Source of the DNA: Alphaproteobacteria bacterium
Lineage (GTDB): Bacteria > Pseudomonadota > Alphaproteobacteria > UBA9655
DNA: 58,858 nt
Assembly: GCA_017992885.1 (NCBI GenBank)
Contig: JAGONT010000012.1
Span: forward strand, 1 to 58,858
Reading direction: 5' to 3'
Positions 19,013-28,199 of the stretch are shown here, in pieces. Within the stretch, counting starts at the first letter, position 1. Each line of letters starts with the position of its first letter. Both the position numbers and the translations under genes were made by a program. The notes under the pieces were generated by a model, which searched no databases, was not told the origin of the DNA, and worked only from the letters and a program-made list of their open reading frames with translations.

Positions 19013-19696
19013 CTATAAAGAAGACCAAATAGGATTATCAAGCTTTGCGACAAGTTCTTTGTGAAGAGCTCGTTCTTCCGCGGAAGGTTGATGGGATCGA
19101 GGCGCCCGCTTTACTTTCTCTTTTTTTCCTTGCTCGACACATTCTTTTGTCTGAGAAGAAGAATAAAGGGATAATTCGGGTTGTTTTCCCCCAATAAGCT
19201 CTAGATAAACTTGGGCTAACAACTCAGCATCGATAAGAGCTCCATGCTTATCGCGCGCTTTGCTATCTACGGCAAAGCGTTTACAAAGAGCATCAAGACT
19301 TGCAGGAGAACCTGGAAATTTTTGTCGCGCCATCATCAGCGTATCAATTGCACGCGTGAAAGGAAGCTCGGGAAAATTGTGCTGCTTTAGCTCTGCGTTA
19401 ATAAATTTCATATCAAATTTTGCATTATGAATCACAAGAGGATCATCCCCGATAAACGCCATAAAAAGAGAAGCAATGTCTTTAAAAGAAGGATGATTTT
19501 TCAAAAAATCATAGGAAAGACCATGAACAGCATAGGCCTCCTGAGGAACTTCTCGTTCTGGGTTAATGTAGGTATGAAAAACGCGGCCAGAGGGAATATA
19601 GTTAATAAGTTCAAGACAGCCAATTTCAACAAGACGGTGGCCTTGACTTGGCTCAAATCCTGTTGTTTCAGTATCTAAAACGATTTCTCGTGACAT
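19013..19696 (-). CDS. dnaQ: DNA polymerase III epsilon subunit (3'-5' exonuclease)
   Basis: A 227-residue proofreading exonuclease. ExoI motif [10 protein letters not shown] (Asp8, Glu10), Exo[13 protein letters not shown], and ExoIIIepsilon [15 protein letters not shown] are all present. The first 29 bases overlap the end of coaE. The coaE-dnaQ order next to the origin is conserved in many alphaproteobacteria; the gene reads away from the origin. Confidence 0.95.
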   Translation of the reverse strand: MSREIVLDTETTGFEPSQGHRLVEIGCLELINYIPSGRVFHTYINPEREVPQEAYAVHGLSYDFLKNHPSFKDIASLFMAFIGDDPLVIHNAKFDMKFINAELKQHNFPELPFTRAIDTLMMARQKFPGSPASLDALCKRFAVDSKARDKHGALIDAELLAQVYLELIGGKQPELSLYSSSQTKECVEQGKKEKVKRAPRSHQPSAEERALHKELVAKLDNPIWSSL

Positions 19697-20336
19697 AAGG
19701 CTCTCTTTTCAATTGAGTGGGCCATCTTCCTTGCCAGGATGGAGAGGGTTTTTGTAAAAGTGTATTGAGTATGTCTCGAATCCTTTTTAAAGCACTTCCT
19801 TTTTCTCGTCCAGTCGGAATAATAAAATCAACATACTTCCTTCTTTGTTGATCTTTCATCTGATGAGAGGTTATCATTTGAAACTTCTGCGGGGTCATTT
19901 CTTTACGTCTTAAAACTCTCTGTTTCCTTAAAAAAAGGGGGGCAAAGGCCATTACTACAAAATGACAATAACGATCAAGGCCCACTTCACACAAGAGGGG
20001 AGCATCGAGAACCACAAGCGGAATATTAAGCATTTGATTTTTTAAAAGAAATCTTTTTTGACGCTGTAAAAGCTTTGGATAAAGAAGATTTTCAAGTTGG
20101 GTTAAGGTTTGAGAAGAAGAAAAAGTGCGATTTCCTAGTTTATTTCTATCGATCGATCCTTCAACAAAGACATCAGGCCACAATTCTTTGATTTTTTCTT
20201 GAATTTCTACGTCAGAAGCAAGAAGATCATGAATTTCCTGATCAGCACAATGTATGGGGATGCCCTCTCGATGCAAGTATTTGGCAAGACTTGATTTTCC
20301 AGCTCCCATAGCTCCCGTAAGCCCCACAATCTTCAT
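19668..20336 (-). CDS. coaE: Dephospho-CoA kinase
   Basis: A 222-residue P-loop kinase for the last step of coenzyme A synthesis. The P-loop GAMGAGKSS is at residues 8-16, with [11 protein letters not shown] and [17 protein letters not shown] further on. The C terminus runs about 25 residues beyond the usual core, through the overlap with dnaQ. First gene left of the candidate oriC and transcribed away from it. Confidence 0.93.
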   Translation of the reverse strand: MKIVGLTGAMGAGKSSLAKYLHREGIPIHCADQEIHDLLASDVEIQEKIKELWPDVFVEGSIDRNKLGNRTFSSSQTLTQLENLLYPKLLQRQKRFLLKNQMLNIPLVVLDAPLLCEVGLDRYCHFVVMAFAPLFLRKQRVLRRKEMTPQKFQMITSHQMKDQQRRKYVDFIIPTGREKGSALKRIRDILNTLLQKPSPSWQGRWPTQLKREPYVTRNRFRY

Positions 20337-20729
20337 CCTGTTGATCCTTTTAGGGATAAGGTGTGCGTTTTACAGGGATAACTCGGGAAAGTTTTATTAA
20401 AGATACCCCCTCTTTGGATAAAGATAAGATACTGGTATAACAATCCTCTGGTAACTTTTTTTATCATGAGGTGTGAACAGCTTAATTTCTTACGAGCATT
20501 TGTCAATTTTATCATCAAGATATCCTGAATTCAAAAGCTCCATATACTTGGAGAAAGAAGATAATTTTCAAGTTTTCCACAAAACACATAAGAACTGCAA
20601 ACCCTCTATTTGTGGAAAAAATAAAGGTGTGGACAAGCGAAGGATAACTATTTATCCCCATGATTAAGAGGATATACTACAACAACAATCCTTTATAATT
20701 TATTAATAAGTGGAAAGAAAGATGGATCA
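20337..20729. other. oriC: Candidate chromosomal origin of replication (oriC)
   Basis: A 393-base gap without a credible gene between coaE and hemE. It contains four 8/9 matches to the DnaA box TTATCCACA within 90 bases: 20573-20581 (TTTTCCACA), 20611-20619 (same, minus strand), 20628-20636 (TTGTCCACA, minus) and 20652-20660 (TTATCCCCA). Weaker TTATCC-type 7/9 matches are seen around 20352, 20374 and 20416. An AT-rich tract at 20690-20709 is a possible unwinding element. The position upstream of hemE is that of the Caulobacter origin, and parS sites lie 4 kb away. I saw no convincing CtrA site pair. Confidence 0.75.
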
Positions 20730-21755
20730 ATGACCAAATTTCTAGATCTTTTTCAAAAAAATATTTTTTCAGCTCCTCCTTTATGGTTTATGCGTCAAGC
20801 GGGGCGGTATTTACCTGAATATCGTGAGATTCGGAAAGAGGGAAAAACCTTTTTAGATCTTTGTTATACTCCAGAACTTGCTGCACAAATTACGCTACAG
20901 CCCCTAAAGCGCTTTGATATTGATGTTGCCATCCTCTTTTCTGACATATTGGTTGTTCCTCACGCTCTTGGACAACACGTTACTTTTGAGAATGGTCTTG
21001 GACCACAGTTATCGTCTCTAACCTTATCCTCATTTCAAAATGAACTTTCCTTTACTGACTTTTTTAAAAATGCAGACCCTGTTTATGAAGCGATTCGTTT
21101 GATAAAATCTCAATTGCCCTCCTCAAAAGCATTTCTTGGATTTGCAGGAGCCCCTTGGACACTCGCCCTTTATATGCTAGAAGGGGGAGGAAGTCGTGAC
21201 TTTGGCAAAGCTAAGTGCGAGGCTTTTCAAAACGAGGTTCAATTTTCTGCTTTCTTGGACTTTCTCACTGAGGTTATTATTCAGCATCTCATTGAGCAAG
21301 TGCGAGCCGGTGTTCAAGCCATTCAACTTTTCGATTCCTGGGGGGGGCACTGTCCTGCGACGCACTTTGAAAGATGGGTTCTTCAACCAACACGTAAGAT
21401 TGTTTCGTCTCTCAGAGAAGCCTATCCTTCGCTTCCTATTATTGTTTTTCCCAAAGGTGTTGGGGGACAACTTTTGACATATGGAGCTATCTCTGGTCTT
21501 TCTGCCCTTAGTCTGGATACAAGTGTTCCTTTGTCTTGGGCGTGTGAGAAACTTTCTCAGCACCTTGTTTTGCAAGGAAACCTAGATCCTCTTTTGCTTG
21601 TCTCAGGAAAAGATCCCTTAAAAAGATCTATTGAGGCGATTCATCGAGAAATGAATGGCAGACCCTATGTTTTTAATCTGGGCCATGGGGTTCTTCCTTT
21701 AACGCCGGTTCAACATGTTGAAGAGTGTATACAATGGGTTCGAGGGTTAAAATGA
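20730..21755 (+). CDS. hemE: Uroporphyrinogen decarboxylase
   Basis: A 341-residue enzyme converting uroporphyrinogen III to coproporphyrinogen III. The substrate-binding N-terminal block PLWFMRQAGRYLPEYRE and the FSDILV and GFAGAPWTLALYMLEGG segments are conserved. The ATG at 20730 is the first after the origin gap. It overlaps hemH by 4 bases (ATGA), giving a hemE-hemH-hemJ operon that reads away from the origin. Confidence 0.96.
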   Translation: MTKFLDLFQKNIFSAPPLWFMRQAGRYLPEYREIRKEGKTFLDLCYTPELAAQITLQPLKRFDIDVAILFSDILVVPHALGQHVTFENGLGPQLSSLTLSSFQNELSFTDFFKNADPVYEAIRLIKSQLPSSKAFLGFAGAPWTLALYMLEGGGSRDFGKAKCEAFQNEVQFSAFLDFLTEVIIQHLIEQVRAGVQAIQLFDSWGGHCPATHFERWVLQPTRKIVSSLREAYPSLPIIVFPKGVGGQLLTYGAISGLSALSLDTSVPLSWACEKLSQHLVLQGNLDPLLLVSGKDPLKRSIEAIHREMNGRPYVFNLGHGVLPLTPVQHVEECIQWVRGLK

Positions 21756-22702
21756 AAAAAACAGCGGTTGTGCTCCTTAATTTAGGAGGACCCTCAACTC
21801 AAGAGGAGATAAGATCCTTTTTGTTTAGTCTTTTTTACGATCCCTCGATTCTCACGTTTCCCAATCCTTTTCGCTATTTCTTGGCCTCTTTATTAGCCCG
21901 GCGTCGATTGAAAGAGGCTCAGCATATTTATTCATGTTTAGGGGGAGGATCGCCTCTCTTAAAAAATACTAATGCCCAAGCTTTGGCTTTAGAAACTGAG
22001 TTGGGAAAAGGGTTCCGTGTTTTTGTGGCCATGCGACATGCCTCTCCTTTGTCTGACGAAACGGTTAACAACGTTAAAGCCTATGCTCCTGATGAGGTTG
22101 TTCTTCTTCCTCTTTATCCCCAATACTCAACAACAACAACGCAATCTTCGTTTAGAGCTTGGGCAAAAGCGGCACAGGGGTGGAAAATAAAAACGCACTT
22201 TGTTCACAGCTATCCGCAGGAAGAGGGATTTCTGGTTGCCATGAAAGAGCTTGTGCTGCCTCACTATTGGGAAGCTCAAAAGAAAGGAAAACCAAGAGTT
22301 TTAATGATGGCCCATGGGTTGCCAGAAAAAATAATCAAAAAGGGAGATCCTTACCAGCGTCATGTGGAAGAAACAGCTAAAAGTCTTATTGCAAAGCTTG
22401 GGGTTTATCCTCTTGATTCGGTTTTATGTTATCAAAGTCGCGTTGGTCCTTTAAAATGGATAGGTCCTTATGCTGATGAAGAAATTGTAAAATCTGCAAA
22501 AGAAAATCGTCCCCTTGTTGTTATCCCCCTCTCCTTTGTTTCTGAGCACTCAGAAACGCTTGTGGAGCTAGATATAACCTATCGTGATCTGGCCCTTAGG
22601 GAGGGATGTCCCGCGTACCACCGTGTTGAAACGGTTCAAACCCATCCGTTGTTTATAAAGGGGCTTGCTCGACTTGTAGTTCACTCTAAACTTAACGTTT
22701 AA
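21752..22702 (+). CDS. hemH: Ferrochelatase
   Basis: A 316-residue enzyme inserting Fe2+ into protoporphyrin IX. The start at 21752 (MKKTAVVLLNLGGP) forms an ATGA overlap with hemE and replaces an in-frame upstream start. Conserved LLPLYPQYSTTTTQSSF, MMAHGLP (metal-site His) and VVIPLSFVSEHSETLVELD (catalytic His/Glu block) are visible. Confidence 0.96.
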   Translation: MKKTAVVLLNLGGPSTQEEIRSFLFSLFYDPSILTFPNPFRYFLASLLARRRLKEAQHIYSCLGGGSPLLKNTNAQALALETELGKGFRVFVAMRHASPLSDETVNNVKAYAPDEVVLLPLYPQYSTTTTQSSFRAWAKAAQGWKIKTHFVHSYPQEEGFLVAMKELVLPHYWEAQKKGKPRVLMMAHGLPEKIIKKGDPYQRHVEETAKSLIAKLGVYPLDSVLCYQSRVGPLKWIGPYADEEIVKSAKENRPLVVIPLSFVSEHSETLVELDITYRDLALREGCPAYHRVETVQTHPLFIKGLARLVVHSKLNV

Positions 22703-22712
22703 GGAGAGTTTG

Positions 22713-23162
22713 ATGTTTGCAGAGTACTATTTAACACTTAAATCACTGCATATTCTGGCTATTATTGCTTGGATGGCTGGGCTTTTATATTTACCACGGC
22801 TTTTTATCTATCATTTAGACTTTGAAGTCGGCTCAAAAGCGTATTTAACATTTTGTACAATGGAAAAAAGACTCTTAAAAATTATTATGCTTCCCGCCAT
22901 GCTTCTAAGTTTTTCTTTTGGCTTTCTTCTTGCCTTTACCACAAATTCATGGAATGCCCCTTGGTTCCATATGAAACTTTTTCTTGTTCTTTGCTTAGCT
23001 GCCTATCATGGATACCTATCAAGAATAGCAAAAGAATTTTCTCGTGGCGAGACGCCGGTTTTATTGAAAAATACATCCAAAAAGATGCTGTGTTTACTTA
23101 ATGAGGTGCCATTTTTGCTTGCTATCTTTATTGTTTTTTTGGCTATTTTGAAACCTTTTTAA
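22713..23162 (+). CDS. hemJ: Protoporphyrinogen oxidase HemJ
   Basis: A 149-residue, four-helix inner-membrane protein (UPF0093/HemJ) that oxidises protoporphyrinogen IX in bacteria lacking HemG/HemY. LKSLHILAIIAWMAGLLYLPRLFIYH contains the conserved haem-ligand His and the family signature. MKLFLVLCLAAYHGYL holds a second conserved region. AAGGAGAG precedes the ATG at 22713. It supplies the step before HemH in the same operon. Confidence 0.92.
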   Translation: MFAEYYLTLKSLHILAIIAWMAGLLYLPRLFIYHLDFEVGSKAYLTFCTMEKRLLKIIMLPAMLLSFSFGFLLAFTTNSWNAPWFHMKLFLVLCLAAYHGYLSRIAKEFSRGETPVLLKNTSKKMLCLLNEVPFLLAIFIVFLAILKPF

Positions 23163-23235
23163 AATTATGCTTGAAATTTTGAAAAAAACTAGGCATTGAT
23201 GTCTGTATCCTTATTTACAAATCCCAGTGAAATAT

Positions 23236-24492
23236 ATGAATTTAAAAACTTTAAAATCCAAAACGCCTGTTGATCTTCTCAGCTTAGCTGAAGAACTTGA
23301 AATTGAAAATGCAAGTACTCTTCGTAAACAAGATATGATGTTTGCTATTCTCAAACGAATGGCTGAAAAGGGTGAAACAATATTTGGTGGCGGGGTTGTT
23401 GAAATTTTACAAGATGGATTTGCTTTTTTAAGATCTCCTGAAGCGAATTATTTGCCAGGACCAGACGATATCTACGTTTCTCCAAGTCAAGTGCGTAAAT
23501 TTTCCTTAAGGACGGGGGATACAGTTGAGGGGGAAATACGTGCTCCAAAAGATGGTGAGAGATATTTTGCTTTATTAAAGGTTAATACGATTAATAATCA
23601 ATCACCTGATGCGATAAAGCATCGTATGAATTTCGACAATTTAACACCCCTATATCCTGATGAAAAATTAAACCTAGAACTTGATGATCCTACTTACAAG
23701 GACCTTACACAACGTGTCATTGACCTTGTTGCTCCCATAGGAAAAGGCCAGAGAGCCCTCATTGTTGCTCCCCCACGCTCGGGTAAGACAGTTATGATGC
23801 AAAATATTGCTCATTCTATAGCTGTTAATCATCCTGAAGTGACATTGATGGTTTTGCTTATTGATGAGCGTCCTGAAGAGGTAACAGATATGGCCCGTTC
23901 TGTTAAAGGAGAGGTTATTAGTTCTACATTCGATGAACCTGCAAGCCGCCATGTTCAAGTGGCTGAAATGGTTATTGAAAAAGCTAAAAGGCTTATTGAA
24001 CTTAAACATGATGTAGTTATTTTGCTTGATAATATTACGCGTTTGGCTAGAGCTTATAATACGGTTGTCCCTTCCTCTGGAAAGGTTTTAACGGGTGGAG
24101 TTGATGCCAATGCCCTTCAACGTCCGAAAAGATTTTTTGGTGCTGCAAGAAATATTGAGGAGGGAGGATCTCTCACGATTATCTCTACTGCTTTAATTGA
24201 TACTGGCTCTCGTATGGATGAAGTTATTTTTGAAGAGTTCAAGGGGACAGGAAACTCTGAAATTGTTCTTGATCGCAAGCTATCTGACAAACGAACCTTC
24301 CCAGCGATTGATATTACAAAATCAGGAACACGTAAGGAAGAGCTTCTTATCGATAAGGACCTTCTGTCGAAAATGTGGGTTCTGCGTCGCGTTCTTATTC
24401 CTATGGGAACAACTGATGGAATGGAGTTTCTTCTTGAAAAGCTGAGAAATACAAAAAACAATGCTGAGTTTTTTGATTCTATGAATTCCTAA
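23236..24492 (+). CDS. rho: Transcription termination factor Rho
   Basis: A 418-residue hexameric RNA helicase. The start [21 protein letters not shown] at 23236 is the family N terminus; a GTG nine bases upstream is less likely. The N-terminal RNA-binding cold-shock-like domain includes [26 protein letters not shown]. The Walker A is APPRSGKTV and the B region [15 protein letters not shown]. Typical neighbour of the alphaproteobacterial origin block. Confidence 0.97.
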   Translation: MNLKTLKSKTPVDLLSLAEELEIENASTLRKQDMMFAILKRMAEKGETIFGGGVVEILQDGFAFLRSPEANYLPGPDDIYVSPSQVRKFSLRTGDTVEGEIRAPKDGERYFALLKVNTINNQSPDAIKHRMNFDNLTPLYPDEKLNLELDDPTYKDLTQRVIDLVAPIGKGQRALIVAPPRSGKTVMMQNIAHSIAVNHPEVTLMVLLIDERPEEVTDMARSVKGEVISSTFDEPASRHVQVAEMVIEKAKRLIELKHDVVILLDNITRLARAYNTVVPSSGKVLTGGVDANALQRPKRFFGAARNIEEGGSLTIISTALIDTGSRMDEVIFEEFKGTGNSEIVLDRKLSDKRTFPAIDITKSGTRKEELLIDKDLLSKMWVLRRVLIPMGTTDGMEFLLEKLRNTKNNAEFFDSMNS

Positions 24493-24501
24493 ACTCTAAA
24501 T

Positions 24502-24517
24502 TGTTTCACGTGAAACA
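24502..24517. promoter_or_regulatory. parS: parS centromere site 1
   Basis: The perfect 16-bp palindrome TGTTTCACGTGAAACA, the consensus ParB-binding site. It lies between rho and rsmG and ends directly at the rsmG ATG, so it occupies the position where a ribosome binding site would be. Confidence 0.96.
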
Positions 24518-25156
24518 ATGAAATTAGATGAAAATGATCAAATTCAAAAAATTTTATCAAAAAATGAGTTTTTTCTTTACAAATCTCTTCTCAAAAATTG
24601 GCAACTAAAAGTTAATTTGGTCGCTTCCTCAACAATTCCCTATCAGGAAGAGCGCCATTTTGTAGACTCACTTCAACTTCTTTCTTATCTACCCTCTGAT
24701 ATGAAATCGCTTGTTGATTTAGGAAGTGGTGCCGGATTTCCAGGTCTAGTTTTAGCCTTAGCACGACCGAAAACGCTTTTGGTTACTCTCATTGAGTCTG
24801 ACTTAAAAAAATGCTTATTTTTAGAAACTGTTTCACGTGAAACAAAAGTCAATGTCATCATCCTAAGATCACGCATTGAATTGCTAAAGGAAGTGTTGAA
24901 ATATGATATTATTACATCACGAGCTTTGGCTCCTTTGCCTCTTCTTTTATACTATGCAACTCCCTTTATGAGGGAAAATTCCATATGTCTCTTTTTAAAG
25001 GGAAAGTCTTTTGAAACAGAAATTAAAGAAGCGAAAAAAAAATGGAAGTTTGACCTTGAAATTTTTCCAAGTATAACCGATTCTGCGGGATGTATTCTTA
25101 AAATTGAAAATCCAAAAAGGATAGGCCTTAATGACAAAAATTGTAGCAGTCGTTAA
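24518..25156 (+). CDS. rsmG: 16S rRNA (guanine-N7) methyltransferase RsmG
   Basis: A 212-residue methyltransferase for G527 of 16S rRNA (gidB). The SAM-binding motif VDLGSGAGFPG is at residues 66-76, with LIESDLKKCLFL after it. The start codon abuts parS site 1 and no Shine-Dalgarno is visible. Residues 105-109 (VSRET) are encoded by parS site 2. The 3' end overlaps parA by 26 bases. In most alphaproteobacteria mnmE and mnmG lie between rho and rsmG; here they are absent. Confidence 0.94.
   Translation: MKLDENDQIQKILSKNEFFLYKSLLKNWQLKVNLVASSTIPYQEERHFVDSLQLLSYLPSDMKSLVDLGSGAGFPGLVLALARPKTLLVTLIESDLKKCLFLETVSRETKVNVIILRSRIELLKEVLKYDIITSRALAPLPLLLYYATPFMRENSICLFLKGKSFETEIKEAKKKWKFDLEIFPSITDSAGCILKIENPKRIGLNDKNCSSR
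24829..24844. promoter_or_regulatory. parS: parS centromere site 2, inside rsmG
   Basis: A second exact copy of TGTTTCACGTGAAACA, embedded in the rsmG coding frame where it spells Val-Ser-Arg-Glu-Thr. It is 327 bases from site 1 and about 300 bases upstream of parA. Confidence 0.96.
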
Positions 25157-25904
25157 TCAAAAAGGAGGTGTTGGAAAAACAACAACAACTCTAAACTTAG
25201 CGACAGCCTTTTCTACCATTGGGAAAAAAATTCTCGTCATTGATTTTGATCCTCAGGGGAATGCAACAACCGGTTTAGGTGTGTCTAACAAAAAAAATAT
25301 TGTAGGAAGCTACGAAACCCTAATTGGTAAAAATCAATTTGAAAATGGCTATCAAGAAACATGTATACCTAATCTTTATCTTATGCCTGCAAGCATTCAT
25401 CTTTCAGGAGCTGAAATTGAGCTTGTTAACATCAAGGGCAGAGAAAAACTCTTGTCTAAGGTTATGAAAGATGTGGAAAAATTTGATTTTGTATTTATTG
25501 ACTGTCCCCCTTCACTGGGACTTTTAACATTGAATGCCCTTGTAGCAGCTGATGAAGTTCTTATTCCTCTTCAATGTGAATTTTATGCTTTGGAAGGATT
25601 AAGTCAAATTCTCTTTACGATCAGTCAAGTGCAAAAAAAATTTAATCCAGGTCTTAGCCTTCAGGGCATCGTTTTAACAATGTTTGATGGGCGAAGTAGC
25701 TTATGTTTTCAGGTTGCCAACGATGTACGACAACATTTAAAAGATAAGGTTTATAAAACTTATATTCCTCGTAATGTTCGCGTTGCAGAAGCTCCCTCGT
25801 TTGGAAAACCAGTTGTCATATATGATTATAAATGTCAAGGATCACAAGCCTATCTTCAACTCGCAAGAGAAATTTTAGCACAAAAAGGAAAGTTAGCTGC
25901 ATGA
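25131..25904 (+). CDS. parA: Chromosome partitioning ATPase ParA
   Basis: A 257-residue deviant Walker A ATPase that moves ParB-parS complexes. KGGVGKTT is at residues 11-18, FIDCPPSLGLLTLNAL is the Walker B region, and DFDPQGNATTGLG is the A' motif. The ATG overlaps rsmG by 26 bases and its stop overlaps the parB start (ATGA). It lies about 4.4 kb from the candidate origin. Confidence 0.96.
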   Translation: MTKIVAVVNQKGGVGKTTTTLNLATAFSTIGKKILVIDFDPQGNATTGLGVSNKKNIVGSYETLIGKNQFENGYQETCIPNLYLMPASIHLSGAEIELVNIKGREKLLSKVMKDVEKFDFVFIDCPPSLGLLTLNALVAADEVLIPLQCEFYALEGLSQILFTISQVQKKFNPGLSLQGIVLTMFDGRSSLCFQVANDVRQHLKDKVYKTYIPRNVRVAEAPSFGKPVVIYDYKCQGSQAYLQLAREILAQKGKLAA

Positions 25905-26794
25905 GGGAAAATAGAAAGCAAGTTTTAGGGAGGGGGCTATCCGCCCTTTTAGATTCGAGTCAAGATGAGGAGAGGCAAGGTATACAGGTTTCTTCTTATA
26001 CTTTACCTATCGAACTTATCCTTCCTGGTCGCCATCAACCTCGGGTTTGTTTTTCACAGGATGAGCTTAGCGCTTTATCAACATCGATCCAAGAAAAGGG
26101 GGTTTTGCAGCCTATATTGGTTCGAGTCCATCCTGAAGAAGAAGGTAAATACGAAATTATTGCTGGTGAAAGAAGATGGCGAGCGGCTGGAAAAGCAGGA
26201 CTTGAGCATATTCCTGCTTTTATTAAAGATTGTTCAGATAGTGAAGCTTTAGAAGCAGGCTTGATTGAGAACATTCAGCGTCAGGACTTAAATCCGATAG
26301 AAGAAGCTGAAGGATACCGGCGGCTAGCTGAAGAGTTTAGTCATACACAAGAGTCCCTTGCGCGTATTTTAGGAAAAAGTCGTAGTCATATTGCCAACAC
26401 TTTAAGACTTTTAACTTTACCTTCTCGGGTAAAGGATTATTTAAATGAGGGAAAACTTTCAGCTGGGCATGGAAAGGCTCTTGTTGGAATAGAAGAGGCG
26501 GAATATTTAGCTGAACTCATCATTGAAAAAAATCTTAATGTTAGGCAAGCGGAAGACCTTGCCAAGAAAAAGTTAAAGCAAGAAGACTTTATAAAATTTC
26601 CAAGAGAAGCCAATCCAGAGAAAGAAATTTTGAAAAAACATCTTTCTGATCTTCTTGAACAGCCCATTGATTTAATCTTAAAAGGAATGGGGGGAAAGAT
26701 TATTATTCCATTTAAAAACCCAGCAGAACTTGATTATATTTTATTAAAATTCAATAAGATAAAAAGTAAGCTTACTGATGATGAATTGGGATAA
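25901..26794 (+). CDS. parB: Chromosome partitioning protein ParB
   Basis: A 297-residue CTPase clamp protein that loads at parS. The start at 25901 (MRENRKQVLGRGLSALL) overlaps the parA stop by 4 bases; the longer frame from 25832 is not needed. GERRWRAAGKAG (CTP-binding region) and ENIQRQDLNPIEEAEGY are conserved, followed by the helix-turn-helix SLARILGKSRSHIANTLRLL and a C-terminal dimerisation domain. Its targets are the two parS sites just upstream. Confidence 0.96.
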   Translation: MRENRKQVLGRGLSALLDSSQDEERQGIQVSSYTLPIELILPGRHQPRVCFSQDELSALSTSIQEKGVLQPILVRVHPEEEGKYEIIAGERRWRAAGKAGLEHIPAFIKDCSDSEALEAGLIENIQRQDLNPIEEAEGYRRLAEEFSHTQESLARILGKSRSHIANTLRLLTLPSRVKDYLNEGKLSAGHGKALVGIEEAEYLAELIIEKNLNVRQAEDLAKKKLKQEDFIKFPREANPEKEILKKHLSDLLEQPIDLILKGMGGKIIIPFKNPAELDYILLKFNKIKSKLTDDELG

Positions 26795-26796
26795 GT

Positions 26797-27708
26797 TTAT
26801 AAAAGGCGTAAAAGCTCGTGACGCGTATGCGAAAGAATTTGGCCAGAAAATTTGATATGATACTCAAGAGAAAGGAGAGTTTCCAACACAGATTGAACAT
26901 CATCAGAAGACCATTTGGAAAGAGCCCTTTCATAAAGGGGTTGCTCTTTAAAAAAAATAGAGGATTTGAGCGTCTTCCAGGGAATTGAGGAAGATGTTTT
27001 TTGATAAGGGATAATTTCATATAATGTTTGAAAAGAAATAAGAAGTAATCTAAAAAAAGAGATGAGTTCAGTAATATTTATCTTAGAAAAAAAACTTATA
27101 GCTTCATTTTTATTTCTTAAAAGAATTGCATGAATAAGGGGGGTAAGAGTCTCAGGTAATGCAGACTCTTTGAGGAAAGATTCATAGTGAGCTTCGGGTA
27201 CATCACCATAAAGCTTAATTTTCTCAAGTATGCTTAAAAGCTCCATATAATCGTTCTGATAGGCCCTAAAGAGGAGCCTTTTAAATGATATGGGTAAATT
27301 CATTTCCTCAACTAGATACTCAAATTCAGAGGATATTAATGGAGAAGGATAAGCTGAAATTGCCAATGAAGAACTAGATTGATTAAAATGAAGAACAAGA
27401 GGGGATTGAGCGCGCGCTTTTTCAGAAGTAAAAATAAAAATATCATCTTTTAATTTATCAATATTTTTTAAAATTTTATCAGATACATTGGGAATAAGTG
27501 TCATCTTTTTTTGGTTATTAAAAAGGGAAGCCTGTGTACCAGACTGACTTAAAACTGTCTCTTCAGTCTTAATTTGAAGAGGTAGAGATAATTTTCTTTG
27601 TATAAAAGAAAGAGTTCTTTCAAAAACAATAGAGTCATTTCCATAGATAAAGAAAAAATTATAATTTTGGACAGGAGTTTGAAAAAGTGACGGAAAATTA
27701 ATTTTCAT
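26797..27708 (-). CDS. holA: DNA polymerase III delta subunit
   Basis: A 303-residue clamp-loader subunit. Similarity to the family is low overall but fits: an N-terminal NYNFFFIYGNDSIVFERTL segment in place of the usual YGNDxxLVRE motif, a FIFTSEKARAQSPLV region, and a helical C terminus. The position convergent with parB and coupled to lptE and leuS is the conserved alphaproteobacterial arrangement and strengthens the call. Its ATG overlaps the lptE stop by 4 bases. Confidence 0.85.
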   Translation of the reverse strand: MKINFPSLFQTPVQNYNFFFIYGNDSIVFERTLSFIQRKLSLPLQIKTEETVLSQSGTQASLFNNQKKMTLIPNVSDKILKNIDKLKDDIFIFTSEKARAQSPLVLHFNQSSSSLAISAYPSPLISSEFEYLVEEMNLPISFKRLLFRAYQNDYMELLSILEKIKLYGDVPEAHYESFLKESALPETLTPLIHAILLRNKNEAISFFSKINITELISFFRLLLISFQTLYEIIPYQKTSSSIPWKTLKSSIFFKEQPLYERALSKWSSDDVQSVLETLLSLEYHIKFSGQILSHTRHELLRLL

Positions 27709-28199
27709 GGATGTGAGTCTATATAATTTGTAAGATAAAGAGTAATTTTATCAGATAAAAGACGTATGGCTTCCCTTCTTGCATAAACAGCTGCGACAAG
27801 ATCAGAGTAATAATTTTGGTTTAGGATTGAATAGGAATTAACCGTCCTTACAGTATGAGTATACAAAACTTTATTTGTTTTGGCATCTTTTAAAATAAGC
27901 GAAGCGGTGAGGATAGCTTCCATCCGACTTGTTGTTTCGTCTCTTCGAATACCTGTACTTCGAATAGCATCGTTTAAATTAATTTCAAGCGTATACTTAG
28001 GGTGGGCTGGGCTCCCCTCAGGAGTTAAACGATCGACAAGATAATTTCTTAAAATTTGACCATCACGATCCAAAATTGTCGCTATTTTAATCGGGTAGGA
28101 AATGTCACCACACTGGTTAGGTGTATAAAGGGGATGAAATCCACAAGCTGTGAGAAGACAACAAAGACTTAGAAAGCTAAGAAATTTAGAAAACCACAT
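27705..28199 (-). CDS. lptE: LPS assembly lipoprotein LptE
   Basis: A 164-residue outer-membrane lipoprotein that plugs LptD. The signal peptide ends in the lipobox LLTAC with Cys19 as lipidation site, followed by GFHPLY, the family hallmark. It overlaps leuS by 14 bases upstream and holA by 4 bases downstream. With the lipid A genes at 47-53 kb this indicates that LPS is made and exported. Confidence 0.87.
   Translation of the reverse strand: MWFSKFLSFLSLCCLLTACGFHPLYTPNQCGDISYPIKIATILDRDGQILRNYLVDRLTPEGSPAHPKYTLEINLNDAIRSTGIRRDETTSRMEAILTASLILKDAKTNKVLYTHTVRTVNSYSILNQNYYSDLVAAVYARREAIRLLSDKITLYLTNYIDSHP

Noticed and set aside
20473-20667. A 64-codon frame inside the candidate origin.
   Set aside because: It has no family resemblance and its sequence is dominated by the DnaA-box-like motifs.
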